DNA of 26,073 nucleotides, taken from an uncultured Collinsella sp. (GTDB lineage: Bacteria; Actinomycetota; Coriobacteriia; Coriobacteriales; Coriobacteriaceae). The stretch covers positions 1-26,073 of the forward strand of contig CABUAT010000028.1 of the NCBI GenBank assembly GCA_902489665.1. The letters are read 5' to 3'. Below, piece after piece: positions 16,648-24,123 of this stretch. The notes under the pieces are model-generated. The model had not been told where the DNA came from. It made no database searches and saw only the letters and a program-made list of their open reading frames with translations. Numbering within the stretch: the stretch's first letter is position 1; every line of letters begins with the position of its first letter. The translations under genes and the position numbers were made by a program.

Positions 16648-16676
16648 TTGAGACTGGTTCTTTATTAAAATAGATT
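16648..16676 (+). promoter_or_regulatory. Probable promoter of the membrane LuxR-type regulator
   Basis: TTGAGA (16648-16653), a 17-bp spacer and TAGATT (16671-16676) lie in a locally A+T-rich stretch 30 nt before the start codon. Confidence 0.55.
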
Positions 16677-16706
16677 TCCAGACAATTGAGCGGCTGGGGG
16701 TTAACC

Positions 16707-18251
16707 ATGAGGGGCATGGGAGACACAACCTCATATTTGCGTCGGGGCATTCGGGAGATTATATGCCTGGCGCTGTTCTTCTTCACGTTTTTGGCGTGCG
16801 AGTATCTTTTTGATGTGCGCATGGCCGAGTTCGTGTCTCCGAACGAGGTCGTTATTTATGAGAGCCTTGTCATCGGCGCGAGCGTGATTGGCTTTTTTGT
16901 GCGTCCCATTCTGTACTATCGCCGTCCCCATGCTATCGACGCAACGAGTGACGTCACGGGCGTTTTGCTGGTGGCGGCATTGCTGCTGTTGATTATGGCG
17001 GTTCAGGTTGAGGTGGTAATTGCCGGCGGTTTGGTGGCGTGCTGCGCGCTGGGCTACTGCGGATCGACTGCTCATGCAAATTTTGCGAGGCGCTTTGCGC
17101 GAACGCCCTGCTTGGCGCGCGCCGCCGCACTTTCTTACGCCATGGGCGTTCTGGTGCAGGTTCTCAACCACATGGTGATGCCTGCCGGCATTCCTCAGCA
17201 GGCTGTTCTGGTTGTCTGTGCGATCGCGCAGGTGGCGTTGCTCCACGGTGCCCGACGCGCCAAGCTGCGCGACGAGTCCGACCCCAACTTTGAACCCAGT
17301 GCTGCCGGGCTTTCGGTAGATGCTCTGGAATATGGCGCCAAGTGGCACGACGATCCCGAGGCAAAGGCGGCATTCCGTCGCGCCGTAGTTCGCCTGACCG
17401 TGGCGACGGCGTATCTTTCCAGCGTATTCGCCGCTCTCAACGCGGGCTTCACGACCTTGCATGCTGTCGGAGCCGTCGATTTGGGCGATTGGCCGCGCCT
17501 GCTGCTTGTCGTGAGCTCGTTGGTCGCTGGCGCACTATTTGACCTGCACGGCCGCTCGTATATGAATATCGGCATGACATGTGCCGCCATACTGTCCACG
17601 CTTTCGTTCTTTGTGCTTATCGTCGACGGCAATGGTGGCAACGAGCTCGCTGCCACGATCATTTTTTATCTGGGCTCGGGCTTTTTCGTGGTGTTCTTTA
17701 CCACAAAATATGCCGCCGTCTCGCTCTATGCGCGCTGGTCATATTTTTGGCCGTGCATGGGTCGCGTCGTCAACAACGTGTGCTCGATGCTCGTGACGGC
17801 GCCGGCGGTGGCGATTATCTCGAGTCAAAACGTGCTGGCTGCGGTCGGTGCGGCGCTCGTGATGTTTGTGGGCATTGCGATTACGCTGCTGGGGCAGTTG
17901 GGGCAACGAGCCGATGATGCCGTGATGCAGGATGGCCTGCCGCTTGCCACCGACGATCTTGGTGGGGATCTTGCGCCCACATGCTTCGACCCCGAGCCCG
18001 TGGAGGCAGCGGAGCTCACGTCCGATGAACGCCTCGATGCTTTCGTCGCCACCTTTGGGCTTACAGAGCGCGCGCGCGATATTCTTGAGGTCTTGGTCGC
18101 TTCGGACCAGAGCGTTCAGGACATCGCCACAACGCTCTTCCTTTCGCGCTCCACGCTCTATCGCCACATTTCCTCAATCAACAAGAAGACCGATACCGCC
18201 TCGCGTGTGGCCCTTATCAACTTCTTCTGGTCCTGGACGCCCAAGGACTAG
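16707..18251 (+). CDS. LuxR-type HTH regulator with a polytopic membrane domain
   Basis: 514 residues. The first 400 or so are mostly hydrophobic, with about ten to twelve predicted helices in an MFS-like arrangement. An acidic linker leads to a C-terminal LuxR-type HTH (about 440-505: LTERARDILEVLVASDQSVQDIATTLFLSRSTLYRHISSI in overlapping parts). Such membrane-embedded LuxR proteins are abundant in Coriobacteriia and are thought to sense a ligand at or in the membrane; ligands are mostly unknown. The ATG at 16707 follows a GGGGG run by 6 nt; a TTG at 16686 is less likely. The gene is monocistronic with its own promoter and shares a hairpin with convergent mgtA. Confidence 0.88.
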   Translation: MRGMGDTTSYLRRGIREIICLALFFFTFLACEYLFDVRMAEFVSPNEVVIYESLVIGASVIGFFVRPILYYRRPHAIDATSDVTGVLLVAALLLLIMAVQVEVVIAGGLVACCALGYCGSTAHANFARRFARTPCLARAAALSYAMGVLVQVLNHMVMPAGIPQQAVLVVCAIAQVALLHGARRAKLRDESDPNFEPSAAGLSVDALEYGAKWHDDPEAKAAFRRAVVRLTVATAYLSSVFAALNAGFTTLHAVGAVDLGDWPRLLLVVSSLVAGALFDLHGRSYMNIGMTCAAILSTLSFFVLIVDGNGGNELAATIIFYLGSGFFVVFFTTKYAAVSLYARWSYFWPCMGRVVNNVCSMLVTAPAVAIISSQNVLAAVGAALVMFVGIAITLLGQLGQRADDAVMQDGLPLATDDLGGDLAPTCFDPEPVEAAELTSDERLDAFVATFGLTERARDILEVLVASDQSVQDIATTLFLSRSTLYRHISSINKKTDTASRVALINFFWSWTPKD

Positions 18252-18267
18252 CTAATCCTCCAATAAG

Positions 18268-18330
18268 TTGCGGTGGAATAGTCCCTAAATTAAAGTCACG
18301 AGGCTTTAAACAGGAACTATTTCACCGCAA
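18268..18330. terminator. Long imperfect hairpin between convergent genes
   Basis: TTGCGGTG pairs with CACCGCAA at the ends, continuing through AATAGT/ACTATT, CCT/AGG and TTAAAG/CTTTAA, with one G-U, one C-A mismatch and a small internal loop. The 63-nt structure starts 16 nt after the LuxR-type gene and ends about 110 nt before the end of mgtA. It probably terminates transcription from either side, and its length and imperfect symmetry suggest an interspersed palindromic element. Confidence 0.65.
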
Positions 18331-18345
18331 TTGCTGAGGGGATAG

Positions 18346-18420
18346 ATTGCGGCGGCGGCAGAGGCAACGGCAGTGGCAGGGGCGCTGGCAGCTGTGGTAG
18401 TGGCAACGGCAGCTGGCAGG
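18346..18420. repeat. Low-complexity GGCARY-type degenerate repeat
   Basis: The stretch is built of short units such as GGCAAC, GGCAGT, GGCAGG and GGCAGC, repeating with roughly 6-bp spacing. It follows the mgtA stop codon on the minus strand. It shows no credible reading frame of its own and may be replication-slippage sequence. Confidence 0.5.
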
Positions 18421-18438
18421 GTGTTTTCCGTCTACTTG

Positions 18439-21207
18439 CTACAGCAGCTCGCCGTGGCGGGCAATGTAGCGGCGCTTTGCCAGCTGGGTGAGCGCGATGT
18501 AGGCAGAGACGATGCCGATGAGCAGCGCGAAGAAGCTCGTCGGCAGCGGCATGAGGCCCAGTGCATCGGCGATGGGGCTTGCCGGCAGCCAGGTGACGAG
18601 CGCCAGGCCCAGTACGGTGAGAACGCACAGTGTGGGCGCGGCGTGGTCGCGCGGGCTCGGCAGATGCGGGGAACGCAGCATGTGGACCACGAGTGTCTGC
18701 GACCACATGGACTCGACAAACCAGCCGCTCTGGAAGAGCGCAGCAAAGGTCGCCATACCCGCGACGTCGCCCGCGGCGGCAAGCTCGGACCAGCTTGCGT
18801 CCACGGCGGCGGGGCACACGACAAAGAAGAGCGCGGCGAAGGTCACGATGTCAAACAGCGAGCTCACGGGGCCCAGCTCGAGCATAAAGCCCTTGATGGA
18901 CGCGGCGTCCCAGGCACGCGGGCGGGCAGTCCAGGCGTCATCGACGGTGTCCCACGGCAGTGCGATGCACACGATCTCGTAGACCAGCGACAGCAGTACC
19001 AGCTGCAGGGCGCTCATGGGCAAAAACGGCAAGAACAGGCTCGCGACGGTCACGGACAGCACATTGCCAAAGTTGGAGCTCACCGTGGTCTTGAGGTACT
19101 TGAGCAGGTTGCCGTAAGTGCGGCGGCCTTCGATGATGCCGCGCTCGAGCACGCCCAGGTCCTTCTGAAGCAAGATGATATCGGCGGATTCCTTGGCAAT
19201 ATCGACGGCCGAATCGACCGAGATGCCGCAATCGCTCGCACGCATGGCGGCAGCGTCGTTGATGCCGTCGCCCATAAAGCCCACGGTGTGGCCGAGCATC
19301 TCGCGCATAACACGTACCAGGCGCGCCTTCTGCAGCGGCGAGAGCTTGGTGAAGAGGTGGGTTTTCTCGGCGCGCTCGGCAAGTTCGGCGTCATCGAGCG
19401 CATCGATCTCGGAGCCGAGCAAGACGTTGCTCGCATCGATACCAATCTGCTCGCAGACGGTGGCGGCGACGCGGTCGTTGTCGCCGGTTAGGACCTTGAC
19501 CGCCACGCCCTTGGCCTCGAGGGTGGCGACGGCGCCCGCGGCACTTGCTTTGGGCGGATCGAGGAAGGCCAAAAAGCCCATCAGCACCATGTCGCACTCG
19601 TCGGCGATACCAAACTCGCCCACGCAGCGCGGATTGGTCTTCTGCGCCACGGCAATTACGCGTAGGCCCTCGGCGTTAAGTCCGGCGATCTGCTTGCGAA
19701 TCTGGGCGAGCTTCTCGTCGGTGAGCGGCTGAGCGATGCCATCGATCTCGACAAAGGAGCAGATCTCGAGCATTTCCTCGGCAGCGCCCTTGGTAACCAT
19801 CTGGGTTTTGCCTTGGGCGTCGGCGACAACTACGCTCAGGCGACGGCGCGAGAAATCGAAGGGAACCTCGTCGACCTTGGTATAGCGGTCGCGCAGACTC
19901 TGGCCCAGCATAGAATCGGGCACGACGGTCGAGGGCGTCACATCGGCACGGTCGATTACGGCCAGGTCGATAAGGTTTTTGAGGCCGGTTTGGAAGAAGC
20001 TATTCAAAAACGCATGGCGCAGCACGCGCGCGTCCTCGTTGCCATCGGTGTTGAGGTAGCGCTCGAGCACGATGCGGTCTTCGGTGAGGGTGCCGGTCTT
20101 GTCGCAGCACAGGACGTCCATCGCTCCGAGGTTTTGAATCGCCGGCAGCTCCTTGACGATAACCTGGCGACGGGCGAGGTCCTTGGCGCCCTGCGACAGG
20201 CTCGTGGTCACGATGACGGGAAGCATCTGCGGCGTGATGCCCACGGCCACGCTCGTGGCGAACAGCAGCGCGTCGATGACGTTGCCCTTGGTGGCGGCGT
20301 TGATGGCAAAGACGGCCGGCGCCATAACGAGCATCAGGCGCACCAGCAGCATGGAGACGCTCGAGACGCCGCGGTCAAACGCGCTTTTTTCGCCGCGCCC
20401 GTTGAGCATCTTGGCGATGCCGCCCAGGTAGGTGTCCGAGCCGGTGGCAACGACAAGCGCCATGGCGGCGCCGTTTTGCACGGAGGTGCCGGTAAAGACG
20501 ATGTTCTTGCAGGCAGAGAGTGGCAGTGCGGAGCCGTCGGCGCCCTCGACGACGGTGACGGCGGTGGTCTTCTCGACGGCCTCGCTCTCGCCGGTGAGTG
20601 CGGACTCGATCACAAACAGGTCGCGCGCGGTGATGATGCGGGCGTCTGCCGGCACCATATCGCCGGCAGAGAGACGGATTACATCGCCGGGGACGAGCTC
20701 GTCGAAGGGAATCTCGATGCGCTCGCCGTCGCGCAGGGCGGTGCAAGTGTTGGAGACCAGGTCCTTGAGGGCCTCGGCTGCATTGCCGCTGCGGGCTTCC
20801 TGGATAAACTTCATGCCGCCCGATACCAGCAGCATGGTGCCGATGACGATGACCGTGGAGGGGTCGCGCTGCGGTTCGGGCACGGCGAGCACGTCGATGT
20901 AGAGCGAGACCAGTGCGAGCGCGGCGAGGATGCCGGCGAAGGGATCGATGAACGCGTCGGCGATGCGGCGGGCGAGCGTTTTGGTCGTTGCCTCGATGGT
21001 GTTGGGGCCGACGGCGTTCAGGCGCTCAGTTGCCTGCTCGACGGTGAGGCCGTTTGCCGTGGCGTCAAGCAGTACGAGGGCGTCCTCGGCACTATGGGTG
21101 GCGGCGAATATGGTGTTCTTGGACAGGCCGGTGCGAGCGGCAGGGCGCGCCGTGCGGCGACGCTTGGAGATGGCTTCGAGTACCGTGACGGTTTTGAGCA
21201 TCAGCAT
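18439..21207 (-). CDS. mgtA: Magnesium-translocating P-type ATPase MgtA
   Basis: 922 residues, full length for the P3B family. It imports Mg2+ across the inner membrane at the cost of ATP. Visible landmarks are the actuator motif TGES (205-208), the intramembrane GITPQMLP (323-330) and the phosphorylation site Asp369 in CDKTGTLTED. The VKVLTGDND and FMGDGINDAAAMRASDCGIS motifs and a set of C-terminal helices follow. AAGGAGG precedes the ATG by 6 nt. It has a long leader on the minus strand with a small ORF and a long-range stem (listed separately), implying regulation after transcription starts. It is divergent from pyrE and convergent with the LuxR-type gene. Confidence 0.95.
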   Translation of the reverse strand: MLMLKTVTVLEAISKRRRTARPAARTGLSKNTIFAATHSAEDALVLLDATANGLTVEQATERLNAVGPNTIEATTKTLARRIADAFIDPFAGILAALALVSLYIDVLAVPEPQRDPSTVIVIGTMLLVSGGMKFIQEARSGNAAEALKDLVSNTCTALRDGERIEIPFDELVPGDVIRLSAGDMVPADARIITARDLFVIESALTGESEAVEKTTAVTVVEGADGSALPLSACKNIVFTGTSVQNGAAMALVVATGSDTYLGGIAKMLNGRGEKSAFDRGVSSVSMLLVRLMLVMAPAVFAINAATKGNVIDALLFATSVAVGITPQMLPVIVTTSLSQGAKDLARRQVIVKELPAIQNLGAMDVLCCDKTGTLTEDRIVLERYLNTDGNEDARVLRHAFLNSFFQTGLKNLIDLAVIDRADVTPSTVVPDSMLGQSLRDRYTKVDEVPFDFSRRRLSVVVADAQGKTQMVTKGAAEEMLEICSFVEIDGIAQPLTDEKLAQIRKQIAGLNAEGLRVIAVAQKTNPRCVGEFGIADECDMVLMGFLAFLDPPKASAAGAVATLEAKGVAVKVLTGDNDRVAATVCEQIGIDASNVLLGSEIDALDDAELAERAEKTHLFTKLSPLQKARLVRVMREMLGHTVGFMGDGINDAAAMRASDCGISVDSAVDIAKESADIILLQKDLGVLERGIIEGRRTYGNLLKYLKTTVSSNFGNVLSVTVASLFLPFLPMSALQLVLLSLVYEIVCIALPWDTVDDAWTARPRAWDAASIKGFMLELGPVSSLFDIVTFAALFFVVCPAAVDASWSELAAAGDVAGMATFAALFQSGWFVESMWSQTLVVHMLRSPHLPSPRDHAAPTLCVLTVLGLALVTWLPASPIADALGLMPLPTSFFALLIGIVSAYIALTQLAKRRYIARHGELL

Positions 21208-21292
21208 AGGGTCCTCCTTGTTGAAGGGAGTTAGCGTACGTGTCGTATTTGCTTCAAAAAACCTAGATGTCGCTCACGTCAAGCTCTTGAGC

Positions 21293-21329
21293 CCACAAAG
21301 GGTGCAGCGCGCCTTTGTGGTGGTTTTGG
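21293..21329 (-). repeat. CCACAAAGG-type hairpin inside the mgtA leader
   Basis: CCACAAAGG (21293-21301) pairs with CCTTTGTGG (21312-21320) around a 10-nt loop. The right arm continues TGGTTTTGG, as in the hairpin at 6180-6226. An interspersed palindrome therefore seems to have become part of this leader. Confidence 0.55.
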
Positions 21330-21346
21330 CGATCTGCCGGTGGCGT

Positions 21347-21418
21347 TTATGCGTGTGCGGAGTCCTCGCGGCGTGCCGAGGGCGACATGCAGGTTTTTCG
21401 ACTAGGACTGCCTTCCAT
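21347..21418 (-). CDS. Putative mgtA leader peptide, 23 codons
   Basis: A short ORF, beginning MEGSPSRKTC and ending in SAHA, starts with ATG 6 nt after AGGAGG (plus 21425-21430). It is basic in its first half and has only two prolines (Pro5, Pro13). Codons 7 to 13 form the 5' arm of the long-range leader stem, so ribosomes on the ORF would prevent that pairing. Leader peptides govern mgtA in Salmonella (MgtL), but this sequence is not recognisably related. The case rests on the Shine-Dalgarno, the position and the overlap with the stem; a chance ORF remains possible. Confidence 0.5.
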   Translation of the reverse strand: MEGSPSRKTCMSPSARREDSAHA

Positions 21419-21485
21419 GGCACACCTCCTAAAGGCTGAGCGCAGCGCGCTTTGGGTATCTCGTACCCCTTTTTAATCCGCTCGT

Positions 21486-21514
21486 ATTCTTGATGAGGGG
21501 GTTTGCCATGTCAA
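21486..21514 (-). promoter_or_regulatory. Probable mgtA promoter
   Basis: On the minus strand a consensus TTGACA (plus 21509-21514) is 17 bp from AAGAAT (plus 21486-21491). Transcription would start near 21478, about 60 nt before the leader ORF. Confidence 0.6.
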
Positions 21515-21644
21515 CCCCATTGTTCGGAAAACCATTCCCTCTGACAAAGCCTTTACAGAATGCCGTGGCCCCAAAGCGCGCCCGCATCTACGCTTCGCCT
21601 GCGCTAAACTGGAAGGTACGTACGCGATTACGAGAGGAGCCCGC

Positions 21645-22328
21645 ATGGAGGCTTACAAGCAAGAGTTCATCAAGTTTATGGTCGAGTCCGACGTCCTTAA
21701 GTTCGGCAGCTTTACGCTCAAGAGCGGCCGTCAGTCCCCGTTCTTTATGAACGCCGGTGCTTACGTGACGGGCTACCAGCTCAAGAAGCTGGGCGAGTAT
21801 TACGCCCAGGCCATTCACGATAACTTTGGCGACGACTTTGACGTGCTGTTTGGGCCGGCCTACAAGGGCATTCCCCTGGCCGTCGTGACCGCGATTGCCT
21901 ACCACGAGCTGTACGGCAAGGAGGTCAAGTACTGCTGCGACCGCAAGGAGGCCAAGGACCACGGTGCCGATAAGGGCAACCTGCTGGGTTATGAGCCCCA
22001 GGACGGCGACCGCGTGGTCATGGTCGAGGACGTCACCACCAGCGGCAAGTCCATCGACGAGACCTATCCCAAGGTTAAGGCTGCTGCCGACGTCGAAATC
22101 AAGGGCCTCATCGTGTCCCTCAACCGCATGGAGGTCGGCAAGGGCGGCGTGACCACCGCGCAGAAGGAGATCGAGGCAAAGTACGGTTTCCCCGTCGCGA
22201 GCATCGTTTCCATGGCCGAGGTCGTCGAGACCCTCTACAACCACGAGATCGACGGCAAGGTCGTCATCGATGACGAGCTCAAGACCGCCATCGACGCCTA
22301 CTACGAGCAGTACGGAGCTCGGGAGTAG
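21645..22328 (+). CDS. pyrE: Orotate phosphoribosyltransferase PyrE
   Basis: 227 residues. It joins orotate to PRPP to give OMP in pyrimidine synthesis. The PRPP-binding loop VVMVEDVTTSGKSI (near 125-138) is clear. The N-terminal FGSFTLKSGRQSPFFMNAG and FGPAYKGIPLAV segments are typical of the bacterial enzyme. GAGAGGAG precedes the ATG by 7 nt. A possible -10, TAAACT, is at 21605-21610 without a convincing -35. No other pyr gene is adjacent, so it appears to be a lone pyrE. The structured repeat that begins at its last base supplies the terminator. Confidence 0.96.
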   Translation: MEAYKQEFIKFMVESDVLKFGSFTLKSGRQSPFFMNAGAYVTGYQLKKLGEYYAQAIHDNFGDDFDVLFGPAYKGIPLAVVTAIAYHELYGKEVKYCCDRKEAKDHGADKGNLLGYEPQDGDRVVMVEDVTTSGKSIDETYPKVKAAADVEIKGLIVSLNRMEVGKGGVTTAQKEIEAKYGFPVASIVSMAEVVETLYNHEIDGKVVIDDELKTAIDAYYEQYGARE

Positions 22329-22547
22329 TTACGCCGTTCTGCCGAACGGCGTAACGGCTCGACGCTGCGCGCCGCCCAGGGCGACAATTTGTCATTCAAA
22401 AGGCGAGGCATGACCAGAAGGTCAATGTCTCGCCTTTTTCATGCCAACTTGTTCGCCCTGGACGTCGCTCGCTGTCCGTTCTCTACCTGCGGCGTCGTCT
22501 TGCTCCGAATGCGGCTCGCTCGCTGTCGTTGCCGAAACATCGGCGTT
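22328..22547 (+). repeat. Multi-hairpin repeat element, copy 1 (after pyrE)
   Basis: The unit opens with a 12-bp hairpin (GTTACGCCGTTC, loop TGCC) at 22328-22355, then CTCGACGCTGC. Next is an outer stem CCAGGGCGA/TCGCCCTGG (22376-22384, 22453-22461) around a GACAA/TTGTC mini-dyad and an inner stem AGGCGAGGCATGACC (22401-22415) with 22420-22435. It ends near GTTGCCGAAACATCGGCGTT. The same order recurs at 25766-25934, where stems differ in sequence but keep pairing. This copy has roughly 50 nt extra, flanked by GCTCGCTGTC repeats. The first hairpin overlaps the pyrE stop codon. Confidence 0.75.
22401..22440 (+). terminator. Probable rho-independent terminator of pyrE
   Basis: AGGCGAGGCATGACC pairs with GGTCAATGTCTCGCCT (one G-U, one bulged base), with a GAA-type loop, and is followed by T5. 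It is the central stem of the repeat element described above. Confidence 0.7.
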
Positions 22548-22554
22548 GCCGGAC

Positions 22555-22583
22555 TAGTCATTGGGGACGTTCATAAATGACTA
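22555..22583 (+). repeat. GGGGACGT-loop hairpin
   Basis: TAGTCATT (22555-22562) pairs perfectly with AATGACTA (22576-22583) around the 13-nt loop GGGGACGTTCATA. It is the counterpart of the hairpin at 16491-16521: the loop length and core are conserved while the stem sequence changes. Confidence 0.65.
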
Positions 22584-22593
22584 CTCAGGAATG

Positions 22594-22655
22594 AGCGTGG
22601 ATAATCTCCCGTTTTTGGCCTGTGTGCGGGCTCAAAGTGGGAGATTATCCGCGCT
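22594..22655 (+). repeat. GGATAATCTCCC palindrome, copy 1 (downstream of fic)
   Basis: AGCGTGGATAATCTCCC (22594-22610) pairs with GGGAGATTATCCGCGCT (22639-22655), 17 pairs with one G-U. The 28-nt loop begins GTTTTTGGC and ends CTCAAAGT. A second copy in the same orientation is at 24036-24087. It starts 28 nt beyond the fic stop codon and may also terminate fic transcription. Confidence 0.75.
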
Positions 22656-22682
22656 CGCTTTAATTTGCTTGGGCTACGGTGC

Positions 22683-23855
22683 CTATCTAATCGGCTCGGC
22701 GTCTTCCCTGAGAATCGAAAGATACTCTTCATACCCGTACTGCCGGTATCTCTGTCTTGACTCGTCGAGAGGACGGAGGATACCCAATTCTTCAAATGAT
22801 TTGACGAGCGAGCTCGCGGTACTCCTGCCAATATCGAGTTGGGCAGCGATGAATGCGGTGTCGACGATGGGGTGCTCTTCAAGAATGCTCAGCAGCCTTT
22901 GCCCGTTTGCAGCAGTCCTTCCGAGATTTTCGGTAATGGTTGCTGTGGAACGGTTATGGAGGTCAACAAGGTTTTTTAAAGACCCTACCGAGTCCTTCGC
23001 ACTCTCGAGAAGACTGTTGCAGAAAAACTCTATCCATTCCTCGTAAGTGCCTCTCTCCCTTACGGATGTGAGTTGCCGGTAGTATTCGCTTCGATTTTTC
23101 TTGAACTGGAACGATGGGTAGAACAAGCAAGAATGAAGAACGCCATCATTGATGAGCATAAGTGTAATGAGAAGCCTGCCCAGGCGACCGTTTCCGTCTA
23201 GGAATGGATGGGCAGTTTCAAATTGGTAATGGACGAGCGCCGCCCGCACAATCGGATCCATTTCGACTTGAGGCTCATTGATAAAGCGTTCGAGGTCCTG
23301 GAGCGTGTTACTCAAATCTTCAATGTTTGGAGGGACAAACGATGCGGTTGCAATGGTGCAGCCTGAGGGGCCAATCCAGTTTTGTGAGGAGCGCAGCTCG
23401 CCTGGATTCTTCTCCGTTCTGCGCACTCCGTCCAGCAGGACCGCATGAACCTGCCTGAGAAGTCTCGTGCACAAGGGCATCTTTTTGAGCAGTTCTACGC
23501 CGCGGTCGACAGCACGGACGTAATTCACGACGTCTGCGACGTCTTTATGATGGAGTTGTGTTTGCGATGGACTAAGTAGGTCGTCAAACGTGCACTGGGT
23601 TCCCTCAATTTGCGAAGAAAGGAGTGCTTCTTTGCGCACGTACATCGTCAGATACATGTCGGCGTTGGGAACAAAGTAGAGCATGCCTTCAAGCTCTCCA
23701 AGCTTTCGTGAGCATGCGGAAAGCGTGCGATAGGTTTCCTCGGTGAGGTTTAGCTGCCTCAATGATTGCAAGGGCGTTGGAAAAAACGAATAGTAAGCCA
23801 ATTTCCCCGATAGATTATTGCGGAGCGTTCCCTGGCCGTTCTCCTCGATTTGCAT
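22683..23855 (-). CDS. Fic-domain protein AMP-transferase, class II, with winged HTH
   Basis: 390 residues. An N-terminal Fic_N-type region carries the inhibitory helix motif SSQIEG (near 80-85), of the S/T-x-x-x-E-G/N form that blocks ATP binding in class II Fic proteins. The catalytic motif HPFLDGNGRLGR (216-227) is complete. The C-terminal part (about 310-370) looks like a winged helix, with AAQLDIGRSTASSLVKSFEELGIL. Fic enzymes transfer AMP, or other phosphate-containing groups, to hydroxyl side chains of target proteins; the target is unknown. The start at 23855 is chosen because GGAGGG lies 5 nt before it; an ATG 12 nt upstream has no ribosome site. No separate antitoxin gene is seen, as expected for class II. 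The gene is visibly more A+T-rich than its neighbours, suggesting acquisition. Confidence 0.92.
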   Translation of the reverse strand: MQIEENGQGTLRNNLSGKLAYYSFFPTPLQSLRQLNLTEETYRTLSACSRKLGELEGMLYFVPNADMYLTMYVRKEALLSSQIEGTQCTFDDLLSPSQTQLHHKDVADVVNYVRAVDRGVELLKKMPLCTRLLRQVHAVLLDGVRRTEKNPGELRSSQNWIGPSGCTIATASFVPPNIEDLSNTLQDLERFINEPQVEMDPIVRAALVHYQFETAHPFLDGNGRLGRLLITLMLINDGVLHSCLFYPSFQFKKNRSEYYRQLTSVRERGTYEEWIEFFCNSLLESAKDSVGSLKNLVDLHNRSTATITENLGRTAANGQRLLSILEEHPIVDTAFIAAQLDIGRSTASSLVKSFEELGILRPLDESRQRYRQYGYEEYLSILREDAEPIR

Positions 23856-23881
23856 CGCGCCCTCCATATCTTTAGTGCCGG

Positions 23882-23957
23882 AAACTCGTTATTAGGCTAA
23901 TCATATCAATTCTAATAACGAGTTTAAGGATTAAATAGTTATTAGAATTGATGTAAA
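23882..23957 (-). promoter_or_regulatory. fic promoter within a nested inverted repeat
   Basis: AAACTCGTTATTAG (23882-23895) is inverted at 23912-23925. ATCAATTCTAATAAC (23905-23919) is inverted at 23938-23952. Both repeats are perfect and share the middle arm, so the two pairings exclude each other. On the minus strand TTTACA (plus 23952-23957) and TTTAAT (plus 23930-23935), 16 bp apart, form a good promoter overlapping the dyads. Repression by Fic's own winged helix is plausible but not shown. Confidence 0.6.
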
Positions 23958-24035
23958 CAACCTAATGATGAGAAGTCGTTATTACTTGACCATGGAGCTC
24001 GGCTTGGTACAAGGGGGGTTATCCAAAATGAGAGC

Positions 24036-24087
24036 GGATAATCTCCCGTTTTTGGCTCGGTGACGGCCTCAAAGTGGGAGATTATCC
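24036..24087 (+). repeat. GGATAATCTCCC palindrome, copy 2 (upstream of fic)
   Basis: GGATAATCTCCC (24036-24047) and GGGAGATTATCC (24076-24087) form a perfect 12-bp stem around a 28-nt loop whose ends, GTTTTTGGC and CTCAAAGT, match copy 1. The flanks, including the following TCGCT, are also similar. It lies directly oriented with copy 1 about 1.4 kb away, with fic between them. Confidence 0.75.
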
Positions 24088-24123
24088 ACGTTCGCTAGTT
24101 AAGCGTCCAAAAATCCACACTCG

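Larger units (their letters stand above)
21208..21478 (-). promoter_or_regulatory. mgtA 5' leader with long-range stem before a T6 run
   Basis: From the predicted promoter the untranslated leader is about 270 nt. On the minus strand AAAAACCTGCATGTCGC (plus 21382-21398) can pair with GCGACATCTAGGTTTTT (plus 21257-21273): 16 of 17 positions pair, counting one G-U, and the right arm runs into T6. Between the arms lie hairpins CCTCG/CGAGG and CCACAAAGG/CCTTTGTGG (plus 21293-21320). Near the 5' end, GGGTA/TACCC also folds. The layout suits a magnesium-responsive attenuator. I do not recognise the M-box or the Salmonella mgtA leader in its sequence. Confidence 0.6.

Noticed and set aside
21208..21478. 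Classical M-box riboswitch
   Set aside because: The long-range stem suggested it, but I could not find the conserved M-box loop sequences by eye; a covariance-model scan would settle this.
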